Source of the DNA: Bacteroidales bacterium
GTDB taxonomy: Bacteria; Bacteroidota; Bacteroidia; Bacteroidales; UBA932
Assembly (NCBI GenBank): GCA_015060445.1
Contig: SUYL01000067.1
Coordinates: 48,085-112,084 of the forward strand
Reading direction: 5' to 3'
DNA length: 64,000 bases
Both the position numbers and the translations under genes were made by a program. Positions within the stretch are counted from its first letter, which is position 1; each line of letters starts with the position of its first letter. The notes under the pieces were generated by a model, which was given only the letters and a program-made list of their open reading frames with translations, did not search any database and was not told the origin of the DNA. This document shows positions 1 through 5,951 of the stretch, piece by piece.

Positions 1-51
1 TATCAGTTGGGCAAGATAATGAGTTTCCCTGTTGAAACACTTATGAGATAA
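1..51 (+). CDS. C-terminal tail of an unidentified gene (partial)
   Basis: The first frame is open from the window edge to a TAA at 49-51 and gives a 16-residue tail ending in FPVETLMR. The other two forward frames stop earlier. The tail is too short to assign a family. It lies 28 bases before pepD on the same strand, so it may be the end of an upstream gene, or simply open by chance. Confidence 0.3.
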   Translation, partial: YQLGKIMSFPVETLMR

Positions 52-79
52 TTTTATAACACAATAAATACACATAGAT

Positions 80-1537
80 ATGAATACAATTGCAGATTTG
101 TCTCCACAGATTGTGTGGAAGAACTTTTATGATTTGACACAGATTCCGCGCCCTTCAAAATTTGAGCAGGAGGCTGCCAAATATATCTGTGAGTTTGGAA
201 AGAAACTTGGTTTGGAGTCTTTCCAGGATGAGATTGGTAACGTAATTATCAGGAAACCTGCCACTCCTGGTATGGAGGACAGAATGGGTATCATTCTTCA
301 GGCCCACATTGATATGGTTCCTCAGAAGAACAATGATGTTGAGCACGATTTCAAGAAAGACCCTATCAAACCTAGAATAGTAGGCAATATGGTTTATGCT
401 ACAGGTACTACCCTTGGTGCAGACAACGGTTTGGGTTGTGCAGTTGCTATGGCAGTATTGGAGTCAAAAGATATGGTTCATGGTCCTATTGAGGTGCTTA
501 TTACAATTGATGAGGAGACCGGTATGACAGGTGCCCGCGCACTTAAACCAGGTGTACTGAAAGGTGATATCCTCATTAACCTTGATTCTGAGACAGAGGG
601 TGAACTATATGTAGGTTGTGCAGGCGGTCTTGATTGCTCAGCAACATTCAAATACAATACAGAGGCAGTTCCTGCAGGCTATGTAGGCCAGGTGCTTAAT
701 GTTAAAGGTCTTGTAGGTGGCCACTCAGGTATGGACATTATCCTTTACCGTGCAAATGCAAACAAGGTTATGACAAGGGCTTTGCTTCCTTTGTTGAGGG
801 ATCTTGATGCAAGACTTGTTTCTGTAGAGGGTGGCAATATGCGTAATGCTATCCCAAGGGAGGCTGTTGCTGTAATTGCAGTTCCTGCAGACAAACTTGA
901 GGCTGCAAAAGCACTTGTTGCAAAAGTTGAGGCAGAGGTTAAAGTAGAGTATGCTGCAACTGACAAGGATGCCAAAGTATATCTTGAGGATGCTCCTCTT
1001 GCTGCAGAGGCAATTGAGCAGAAAGTTGCCCTCAATTTGTGCAAGGCACTGTATGGTTGTCCAAGCGGCGTAGAGAGAATGAGCGATGCAATGCCTGGTT
1101 TGGTTGAGACTTCAAACAATATGGCAATTGTAAAATCTGAGAATGGTGTAATTAATGTACACTCTTTGATGAGAAGTTCTGTTGATACAGCAAAAGATGA
1201 CCTTGCTGAGAGAATGCGTGCAGTATTTGAGTTGGCAGGTGCAGAGGTTTCATTCAGAGGCGGATACTCAGGATGGGCTCCAAACATGGCATCTCCAATC
1301 CTTAAGGAGATGAAGGTTGTATATGAGAAACTTTATGGCAAACAGCCTGCTGTTATGGCTATCCATGCAGGTCTTGAGTGCGGTATTCTTGGCGGTACAT
1401 ACCCTAACTGGGATATGGTTTCTTGCGGCCCTACTATCTTCTCTCCTCACTCACCTGACGAGAGGGTTGAGATTGACTCAGTAGGCAAATGGTATGATTT
1501 CGTTGTTGAGGTGCTCAAAGAGGCTCCTAAGAAATAA
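80..1537 (+). CDS. pepD: Xaa-His dipeptidase (aminoacyl-histidine dipeptidase, M20 family)
   Basis: Cytosolic dinuclear zinc peptidase that splits Xaa-His dipeptides such as carnosine and other short peptides. The 485-residue length matches the PepD/M20C family. Metal-site motifs are visible in order: HxD in QAHIDM (His76, Asp78), the bridging Asp115 in LGADNGLG, the catalytic Glu pair 145-146 in DEETGMTGA, Asp169 in NLDSETEGEL, and a late His in SPHSPDE. The lid/dimerisation domain sits between about residues 200 and 400. The ATG follows an A/T-rich leader with no SD sequence. A strong terminator hairpin lies right after the stop, so the gene probably ends its own transcript. Nothing is missing from the active site. 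Confidence 0.95.
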   Translation: MNTIADLSPQIVWKNFYDLTQIPRPSKFEQEAAKYICEFGKKLGLESFQDEIGNVIIRKPATPGMEDRMGIILQAHIDMVPQKNNDVEHDFKKDPIKPRIVGNMVYATGTTLGADNGLGCAVAMAVLESKDMVHGPIEVLITIDEETGMTGARALKPGVLKGDILINLDSETEGELYVGCAGGLDCSATFKYNTEAVPAGYVGQVLNVKGLVGGHSGMDIILYRANANKVMTRALLPLLRDLDARLVSVEGGNMRNAIPREAVAVIAVPADKLEAAKALVAKVEAEVKVEYAATDKDAKVYLEDAPLAAEAIEQKVALNLCKALYGCPSGVERMSDAMPGLVETSNNMAIVKSENGVINVHSLMRSSVDTAKDDLAERMRAVFELAGAEVSFRGGYSGWAPNMASPILKEMKVVYEKLYGKQPAVMAIHAGLECGILGGTYPNWDMVSCGPTIFSPHSPDERVEIDSVGKWYDFVVEVLKEAPKK

Positions 1538-1557
1538 TCCAATTAAAAATGATGTTG

Positions 1558-1590
1558 AAGGCGGCCAATTTTTTGGCCGCCTTTAATTTT
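1558..1590 (+). terminator. Rho-independent terminator after pepD
   Basis: An 11-bp perfect stem (1558-1568 with 1573-1583, AAGGCGGCCAA arm) closes a TTTT loop and is followed by a T-rich run. Its right arm includes the -33-like TTTG of the next promoter. Confidence 0.9.
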
Positions 1591-1604
1591 ATATGCTAAC
1601 TTTG
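1572..1604 (+). promoter_or_regulatory. Bacteroides-type promoter of the TPR/HTH gene
   Basis: TTTG at 1572-1575, 21 bases, then TAACTTTG at 1597-1604 fit the -33/-7 consensus TTTG and TAnnTTTG. The upstream element lies inside the pepD terminator hairpin. The expected transcription start near 1611 rules out the longer ATG at 1593. Confidence 0.7.
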
Positions 1605-1622
1605 CCCATGGATTACAAGAGT

Positions 1623-3161
1623 ATGAAACCGGTAGGATACATATATATATTGTTGCTTCTGCTGTTTGCCGCCTGTGGCGAGAAGGCCGTTTCTCCGGAA
1701 CTGGAACAGGCTCTGTATCATTTCTATATGGGGCAGACATACCAGCAGGAGAGTAAATATTATGATGCCATGGAGGAGTTTCTCAAGGCAGAGGACCTGA
1801 GTGCCCCAACAGACAAAGTGGTGCTGAAGGGGCAGATATGCAGGCACAAAGGGGAACTGTATGCCCATAAGATGGATTATCCGAATGCACTTGAGATGTT
1901 TTCCAGGGCTTTGGGATTTTTTGACCTGGCCGGAACAGATGTAAGGGAGCACAAGATGTTTGTATATGAGGGAATGGCCAAAGTGTATGCTGTAAACGGC
2001 AATGTGGAGGAGTCCATCAATTATTATAGGGAGGCTTCGGGGCAGGCATTGCAGATGAGGAGCAAGATGATATTCAGCCCTCAGGATAGTGCAGTTGTAA
2101 GCAAGGAGAACCTCTTCAATGACGCACTCATAAGGTATTCAACAGCAATTGCAGCATTGTACTGCAGGATAGAAGGGGGTGAGGAGAGGGCTCTGGCACA
2201 GTTGGACAGTACCTACAACAAATTCAATGACAGTATTGCCAACCCTCTGGATTATCCTCTGCTCGCAAAAATTTATCTTTTGAAGGGTGATATCAGAAAA
2301 TCGTCGGGATACCTGGAGGAGTATTCCCGACATATGGCCAAAAGTGGACTTGATGCGGAGAAACTTGCAGAGCTTTATTCCATTTCTGCCCAGGTGGCAT
2401 TGGCAAAAGGGAATTACATGGATGCCTCACGGGCAATGGGTGAATATATAAAGATAAAGGATTCTCTGGAGTTTGCTGCAAGGAGCGAATCTGTGAGGGA
2501 GGCGGAGCAGCAGTTCTGGCAGAGAAGGCTGGAGGAGGAGAATTATGAAATGAAGGTGCGCAACATGAGTATGCTGGCTATATATTCTCTTGCACTTATT
2601 GTTCTGGCTGTAGGAGTGGTTGTGGTTGCAAGGAGATACAGGAAAAATATAATGCAGAAGAACCTTATGCTTGAGGAGTATGCAGAGAATATTGAGAAAT
2701 TGGGAACGAGGGTAGCCAGTGCTGAGAACTCAAGGGAGAACCTCCTTTCGCAACTGGATGTGCAGAAGGCAAAGGAGAAGGAACTCAAGGAACTCCTGGA
2801 GAACCGTTTTGCAGAGGTTAGGGAACTGGTAAGGACATATTACGAGTTCGGCAATTCAAAAAAATTGCAGAAGAAGGTTGATGACCTTATGAAACTGCAA
2901 CTCAGCGGAGACAATTTTGAGGTGATGGAGCAGGTGGTGAATGCAAAAAACAATGATGTAATAAGGAAGGTGAGGGAGAAGTATCCTAACCTTAAGGAGG
3001 ATAACCTCAAATTGCTGAACCTTATTTATGCCGGTTTTTCTGCCCAGGAGATAAGTGTAATCCTCAATGATACTCCTCAAAATATTTATGTAAGGAAGAG
3101 CAGGCTGAAAAAGGCCATACAGGAACTTATTTTAAGCGATCCTCAGATGAATTTCAGTTAG
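1623..3161 (+). CDS. TPR lipoprotein/membrane protein with C-terminal HTH (DUF6377-like)
   Basis: About 512 residues from ATG 1623. It opens with a lipoprotein-like signal ending in LLFAAC. A region of TPR-like helices follows (to about residue 300), then one membrane span (about 315-338, LALIVLAVGVVVVARRYR), a long coiled coil (about 345-410) and a C-terminal LuxR-like helix-turn-helix (LLNLIYAGFSAQEISVIL and a following YVRKSRLKKA helix). This layout is common in Bacteroidota as a membrane-anchored sensor-regulator; the ligand and targets are unknown. ATG codons at 1593 and 1608 are upstream, but the first overlaps the -7 box, so I chose 1623, where the signal sequence starts cleanly. The lipobox and the internal span together would place the TPRs outside and the HTH in the cytoplasm. 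That topology is an inference. Confidence 0.8.
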   Translation: MKPVGYIYILLLLLFAACGEKAVSPELEQALYHFYMGQTYQQESKYYDAMEEFLKAEDLSAPTDKVVLKGQICRHKGELYAHKMDYPNALEMFSRALGFFDLAGTDVREHKMFVYEGMAKVYAVNGNVEESINYYREASGQALQMRSKMIFSPQDSAVVSKENLFNDALIRYSTAIAALYCRIEGGEERALAQLDSTYNKFNDSIANPLDYPLLAKIYLLKGDIRKSSGYLEEYSRHMAKSGLDAEKLAELYSISAQVALAKGNYMDASRAMGEYIKIKDSLEFAARSESVREAEQQFWQRRLEEENYEMKVRNMSMLAIYSLALIVLAVGVVVVARRYRKNIMQKNLMLEEYAENIEKLGTRVASAENSRENLLSQLDVQKAKEKELKELLENRFAEVRELVRTYYEFGNSKKLQKKVDDLMKLQLSGDNFEVMEQVVNAKNNDVIRKVREKYPNLKEDNLKLLNLIYAGFSAQEISVILNDTPQNIYVRKSRLKKAIQELILSDPQMNFS

Positions 3162-3285
3162 GGAAAACGGTCTGCAAGATTTTGCAAGAAATGTGTAAGT
3201 GTAAATACTTGTATATCAAATAAATATAAAACCGGATTGCAATATTAAAAAGCCCGGATTTTTAGGCGGATCGGGATATTTGACA

Positions 3286-3293
3286 TATCTTTG
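3286..3293 (+). promoter_or_regulatory. Distal -7 box upstream of rpsF
   Basis: TATCTTTG is an exact TAnnTTTG match. A transcript from here (start near 3300) would meet a terminator-like hairpin within about 85 bases, giving a short RNA or an attenuated leader. No good TTTG is seen at the ideal distance upstream. Confidence 0.5.
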
Positions 3294-3299
3294 CATCAG

Positions 3300-3385
3300 T
3301 GAAATTTGAATTGAACAAGTATTTTTATAGTTGAACACTGCCTGCCCAAAGCACAACAAGTGACGGGGCGGGCAGTTGTTTTTTT
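3300..3385 (+). ncRNA. Candidate small RNA or attenuator upstream of rpsF
   Basis: The segment is bounded by an exact -7 box (3286-3293) and a 10-bp stem (CTGCCTGCCC at 3338-3347 with GGGCGGGCAG at 3366-3375) followed by TTGTTTTTTTC. It has no start codon with a useful reading frame. It could be a free-standing RNA of about 85 nt or a premature-termination leader of the ribosomal operon. I do not recognise a known family. Confidence 0.4.
3338..3385 (+). terminator. Terminator/attenuator hairpin before rpsF promoter
   Basis: A 10-bp stem with one G-T pair, an 18-base loop and a run of seven T after the stem. It separates the distal -7 box from the main rpsF promoter. Confidence 0.7.
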
Positions 3386-3417
3386 CTTCTTGCAACACGC
3401 TAACATCCAACAGTTTT

Positions 3418-3448
3418 TTTGGATTCTTGGGAAAAGTTTATATCTTTG
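3418..3448 (+). promoter_or_regulatory. Main promoter of rpsF-rpsR-rplI
   Basis: TTTG at 3418-3421, exactly 19 bases, then TATCTTTG at 3441-3448: one of the best matches to the Bacteroides -33/-7 promoter in the window. Transcription should start near 3455, giving a leader of about 77 bases. Confidence 0.8.
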
Positions 3449-3455
3449 CAGCCCC

Positions 3456-3494
3456 AAGTGGTGGAAATTCTTGCTTTTTGAGTTCCAACTGCTT
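3456..3494 (+). promoter_or_regulatory. Leader hairpin of the rpsF operon (possible S6:S18 autoregulatory site)
   Basis: Positions 3456-3466 pair with 3483-3494 through 11 pairs and one bulged A, at the very 5' end of the predicted mRNA. The S6:S18 complex is known to bind leaders of rpsF operons in several phyla. I cannot confirm the conserved CCG-containing motif here, so the function is only suggested by position. Confidence 0.35.
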
Positions 3495-3531
3495 GTAACT
3501 AAACTATTTATTAATTTAATTTTTTAACAAA

Positions 3532-3873
3532 ATGTTAAAACAGTACGAGACCGTTTTCATTGCAACTCCCGTTTTGTCTGATGCACAGATGAAGGAAGCG
3601 GTAGCCAAATACTTGGATCTTATCAAGGAGAATGGCGGTGAGGTTGTATATGAGCAGGATTGGGGTCTAAGGAAATTGGCTTATCCAATCCAGAAAAAAA
3701 CCACAGGTTTTTATCACCTTATAGAGTTCAAGGCTGAGCCTGCATTCATTTCAAAACTTGAGACACAGTACAGACGTGATGAGAGAATCATCCGTTTCTT
3801 GACTTTTGCAATGGATAAACATGCAGTTGCATACGCTGAGAAAAGAAGAGCTAACCAGACTGAACAAAAATAA
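3532..3873 (+). CDS. rpsF: 30S ribosomal protein bS6
   Basis: Small-subunit protein that pairs with bS18 on the platform of the 30S particle. The 113-residue chain opens with [15 protein letters not shown] and carries the family's [20 protein letters not shown] core. The ATG follows an A/T-rich leader with no SD sequence, unlike the next two genes. It heads the operon rpsF-rpsR-rplI. In Bacteroidia, bS6 and bS18 together with bS21 form the pocket that hides the 3' tail of 16S rRNA. Confidence 0.97.
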   Translation: MLKQYETVFIATPVLSDAQMKEAVAKYLDLIKENGGEVVYEQDWGLRKLAYPIQKKTTGFYHLIEFKAEPAFISKLETQYRRDERIIRFLTFAMDKHAVAYAEKRRANQTEQK

Positions 3874-3875
3874 TT

Positions 3876-3881
3876 AGGAGG
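3876..3881 (+). promoter_or_regulatory. Perfect Shine-Dalgarno before rpsR
   Basis: AGGAGG, 8 bases before ATG 3890 (5 bases before ATG 3887). It stands out because most starts in this window have no SD. The spacing favours the 3890 start. Confidence 0.8.
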
Positions 3882-3889
3882 TAAAAATG

Positions 3890-4162
3890 ATGGCAAATCC
3901 AGTAAACAACGAAATTCGTTACCTGAACCCTACTACAGGAGAGGTTAAGAAGAAAAAATACTGCCGTTTCAAAAAAGCAGGTATCAAATATGTAGATTAC
4001 AAGGATGCAGAGTTCCTTAAGAGATTCCTTAACGAGCAGGGTAAAATCCTTCCTAGAAGACTTACCGGTACTTCTCTTAAATTCCAGAAAAAGGTTGCTC
4101 AGGCAGTTAAACGTGCAAGACACCTTGCTTTGCTACCATACGTAACAGATTTATTGAAATAA
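3890..4162 (+). CDS. rpsR: 30S ribosomal protein bS18
   Basis: Primary binding partner of bS6 on the 30S platform. The 90-residue form from ATG 3890 ([12 protein letters not shown]) contains the family core [19 protein letters not shown] and the basic segment [31 protein letters not shown]. An adjacent ATG at 3887 would add one Met; SD spacing favours 3890. The gene follows rpsF by 16 bases. The perfect AGGAGG before it is unusual for this lineage and may let bS18 supply sense how accessible the 16S rRNA tail is (inference). Confidence 0.97.
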   Translation: MANPVNNEIRYLNPTTGEVKKKKYCRFKKAGIKYVDYKDAEFLKRFLNEQGKILPRRLTGTSLKFQKKVAQAVKRARHLALLPYVTDLLK

Positions 4163-4167
4163 GGAGG
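4162..4167 (+). promoter_or_regulatory. Perfect Shine-Dalgarno before rplI
   Basis: AGGAGG overlapping the base after the rpsR stop, 8 bases before ATG 4176. Second SD in the same operon. Confidence 0.8.
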
Positions 4168-4175
4168 ACTATAAG

Positions 4176-4625
4176 ATGGAAATTATACTTAAACAGGATG
4201 TTGACCACTTGGGTCACAAGGATGATATCGTAGTAGTTAAGAACGGCTACGCTGTAAACTATCTTATTCCTCAGGGAATGGCTGTTATGGCTACTCCTTC
4301 TGCAAAGAAAGTACATGCAGAGAATATGAGACAGAGAGCCCACAAAGAGGCTAAACTTAGAGAGGATGCTCAGGCTTTGGCTGCTAAACTTGAGGGTGTA
4401 CAGGTAACTGTTGCTACCAAAGTTAGCGCTACCGGCAAAATCTTCGGTTCAGTTAACAACATTCAGGTTGCTGAGGCTCTTGCTCAGAAAGGTTTTGAGA
4501 TTGACAGAAGAAACATCACTATTGTTGATGCTGCAAAACTTCAGGAGGTTGGTATCTATGATGCAAATGTAAAATGCTACAAAGACATCAAGGCTACCAT
4601 TAAAGTTGAGGTTGTTGCTGAGTAA
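4176..4625 (+). CDS. rplI: 50S ribosomal protein bL9
   Basis: Large-subunit protein at the base of the L1 stalk. The 149-residue chain has the N-terminal domain (MEIILKQDVDHLGHKDDIV, then NYLIPQGMAVMAT), the long connecting helix (about residues 42-75) and the C-terminal domain. It closes the operon after rpsR, 13 bases downstream with its own perfect SD, and is followed by a terminator. All family landmarks are present. Confidence 0.97.
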   Translation: MEIILKQDVDHLGHKDDIVVVKNGYAVNYLIPQGMAVMATPSAKKVHAENMRQRAHKEAKLREDAQALAAKLEGVQVTVATKVSATGKIFGSVNNIQVAEALAQKGFEIDRRNITIVDAAKLQEVGIYDANVKCYKDIKATIKVEVVAE

Positions 4626-4645
4626 TTTCTTCAGACGCAATATGG

Positions 4646-4675
4646 GCTGCTTCCGTAAGGAGGCAGCTTTTTTTG
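4646..4675 (+). terminator. Terminator of the rpsF operon
   Basis: GCTGCTTCC (4646-4654) pairs with GGAGGCAGC (4659-4667) with one wobble pair, a GTAA loop and seven T directly after. Confidence 0.9.
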
Positions 4676-4747
4676 TTTTACAGGGTAAACAATAGGGCAC
4701 CCATATTGTTGATTTTACATCACTTATCAACAATAAAGGTACTATAT

Positions 4748-5119
4748 ATGAAGCAGATGATAATCACTGTCCTCACCTCTTTCCTTTTGGGAATCCCTGC
4801 AACAAAGGATGGTTTGGAAGGGGTATGGGAGACCTCCAAACATGATTCAAGAATTGAAATATCCCAGAATCCCGACGGAACATTCTCCGGAAAGATTGTA
4901 TGGGCACAGCCTCCACATGAGTCCTTTGTGGGAACCATGGTCATGAAGGGGGTTACATACTCCAAATCGCAGGGATGCTACAAATGTCCATGGATTTATG
5001 ATCCGAGACTGGGCATATCAGCCCATGCAAAAATTACCCTCAGTGGGGATACAATGCATGTACAGGCCACCAAGGGTATAATTTCAAAAAAAGAGGTTTT
5101 TACCAAACTCTCCAAGTAA
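4748..5119 (+). CDS. DUF2147-type small secreted protein
   Basis: About 123 residues from ATG 4748, starting with a signal peptide (MKQMIITVLTSFLLGIPA). The body has the DUF2147 pattern: GVWETSKHDSRIEI, DGTFSGKIVWA, and a late GCYKCPWIYDPRLG with two cysteines three apart. Members are small periplasmic or secreted beta-sandwich proteins of unknown function. A longer reading frame begins at 4673 inside the rplI terminator and is not plausible. Its stop abuts the stop of the convergent SIMPL gene with no gap. Confidence 0.75.
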   Translation: MKQMIITVLTSFLLGIPATKDGLEGVWETSKHDSRIEISQNPDGTFSGKIVWAQPPHESFVGTMVMKGVTYSKSQGCYKCPWIYDPRLGISAHAKITLSGDTMHVQATKGIISKKEVFTKLSK

Positions 5120-5827
5120 CTATTCAATGGCGAATCTGCATACTACATTTATTGAAAGGCTCTTCTTGGATACTTCAAGTTCAACACTCTCCTCTTCAAT
5201 AAGGGCTGCATCTGCATTCTGGGCGGTTGCGAATGATTTCATCATAACCCTGCCGTTTGCAGAGGAGTCAAAACTGTAGTAGTTCTGCATATAGATGGCC
5301 TTTCCGGCCTTACTCCCTACGGCCTGTGCAAGAATTGATGCATTCTCCTGTGCTTTTTGGGCAGCCTCTGTAAGGAGGCTGTTCTTTACTTCCCTTTCCA
5401 AAGAGTCTGAAATCTCTATTCTGGATATCCCTACGCGCGCTATCTTAAGGTTATTGAGGGCTTCAATTGCACTTCCGGCCAGGGATGCAGAAGTTACCTT
5501 AAGGGTGTACTCCCTTGAGGCATAAATGTTGTCTTTCCTGAATGTTCCGGTTTTAAGGGTGCTGCCCATATTGTTTACGGTAAGGGCCTCCTTTACATCA
5601 ATGCCAAGGGCTTTAAGTGAGGCAATCATCTCCGTCTCCTGCTGCTCCACTGATATTTTCCCCTTGTTGTCCTTTTCGGTTATGGTAATTCCAAGGTATA
5701 TTTCGTCGGGAGTAACCTCTTTGCTTACCCTTACTGATGTTTCAATGAAATTTTCTGTAGTGTTTTGCGCAAAAATGCCACTAATTGAACATAGGGCAAC
5801 AATTGCTGTTGCAACAAATAGTCTCAT
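5120..5827 (-). CDS. SIMPL (DUF541) domain periplasmic protein
   Basis: About 235 residues from ATG 5827 with a cleavable signal peptide (MRLFVATAIVALCSISGIFA-Q). The SIMPL domain fills the rest: VSKEVTPDEIYLGITITEKD near the start, SREYTLKVTSA in the middle, and a helical AAQKAQENASILAQAVGSKAGK segment. The family includes YggE, linked to lower oxidative stress, and BP26; its biochemical role is not settled. The frame extends to 5878 but the extra residues lack sense and the signal peptide fixes the start. It runs convergent to the DUF2147 gene with abutting stops and divergent from the M16 peptidase. Confidence 0.85.
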   Translation of the reverse strand: MRLFVATAIVALCSISGIFAQNTTENFIETSVRVSKEVTPDEIYLGITITEKDNKGKISVEQQETEMIASLKALGIDVKEALTVNNMGSTLKTGTFRKDNIYASREYTLKVTSASLAGSAIEALNNLKIARVGISRIEISDSLEREVKNSLLTEAAQKAQENASILAQAVGSKAGKAIYMQNYYSFDSSANGRVMMKSFATAQNADAALIEEESVELEVSKKSLSINVVCRFAIE

Positions 5828-5918
5828 GATATATGTTTTTTTTCGTTTATGATGTAGTAAAATCAAAATATATGCCAAAAAAATATCTGATTATAAAACA
5901 AATTAATGCAATTATCGT

Positions 5919-5926
5919 TACATTTG
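5919..5926 (+). promoter_or_regulatory. -7 box of the M16 peptidase gene
   Basis: TACATTTG matches TAnnTTTG exactly and lies 25 bases before ATG 5952. No clear TTTG at -33. Confidence 0.55.
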
Positions 5927-5951
5927 AAACTGATTTTAAAATGACTTGGAG

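Larger units (their letters stand above)
3162..3531. other. 370-base spacer upstream of rpsF
   Basis: No coding frame is convincing here. The spacer holds a first promoter-like box (3286), a stem-loop with a T-tract (3338-3385), a second promoter with both elements (3418-3448) and a hairpin in the rpsF leader (3456-3494). Each is listed separately. Confidence 0.7.

Noticed and set aside
745..1287. 180-residue minus-strand frame inside pepD
   Set aside because: Shadow of a strongly conserved gene; Ser/Ala/Thr-rich with no domain.
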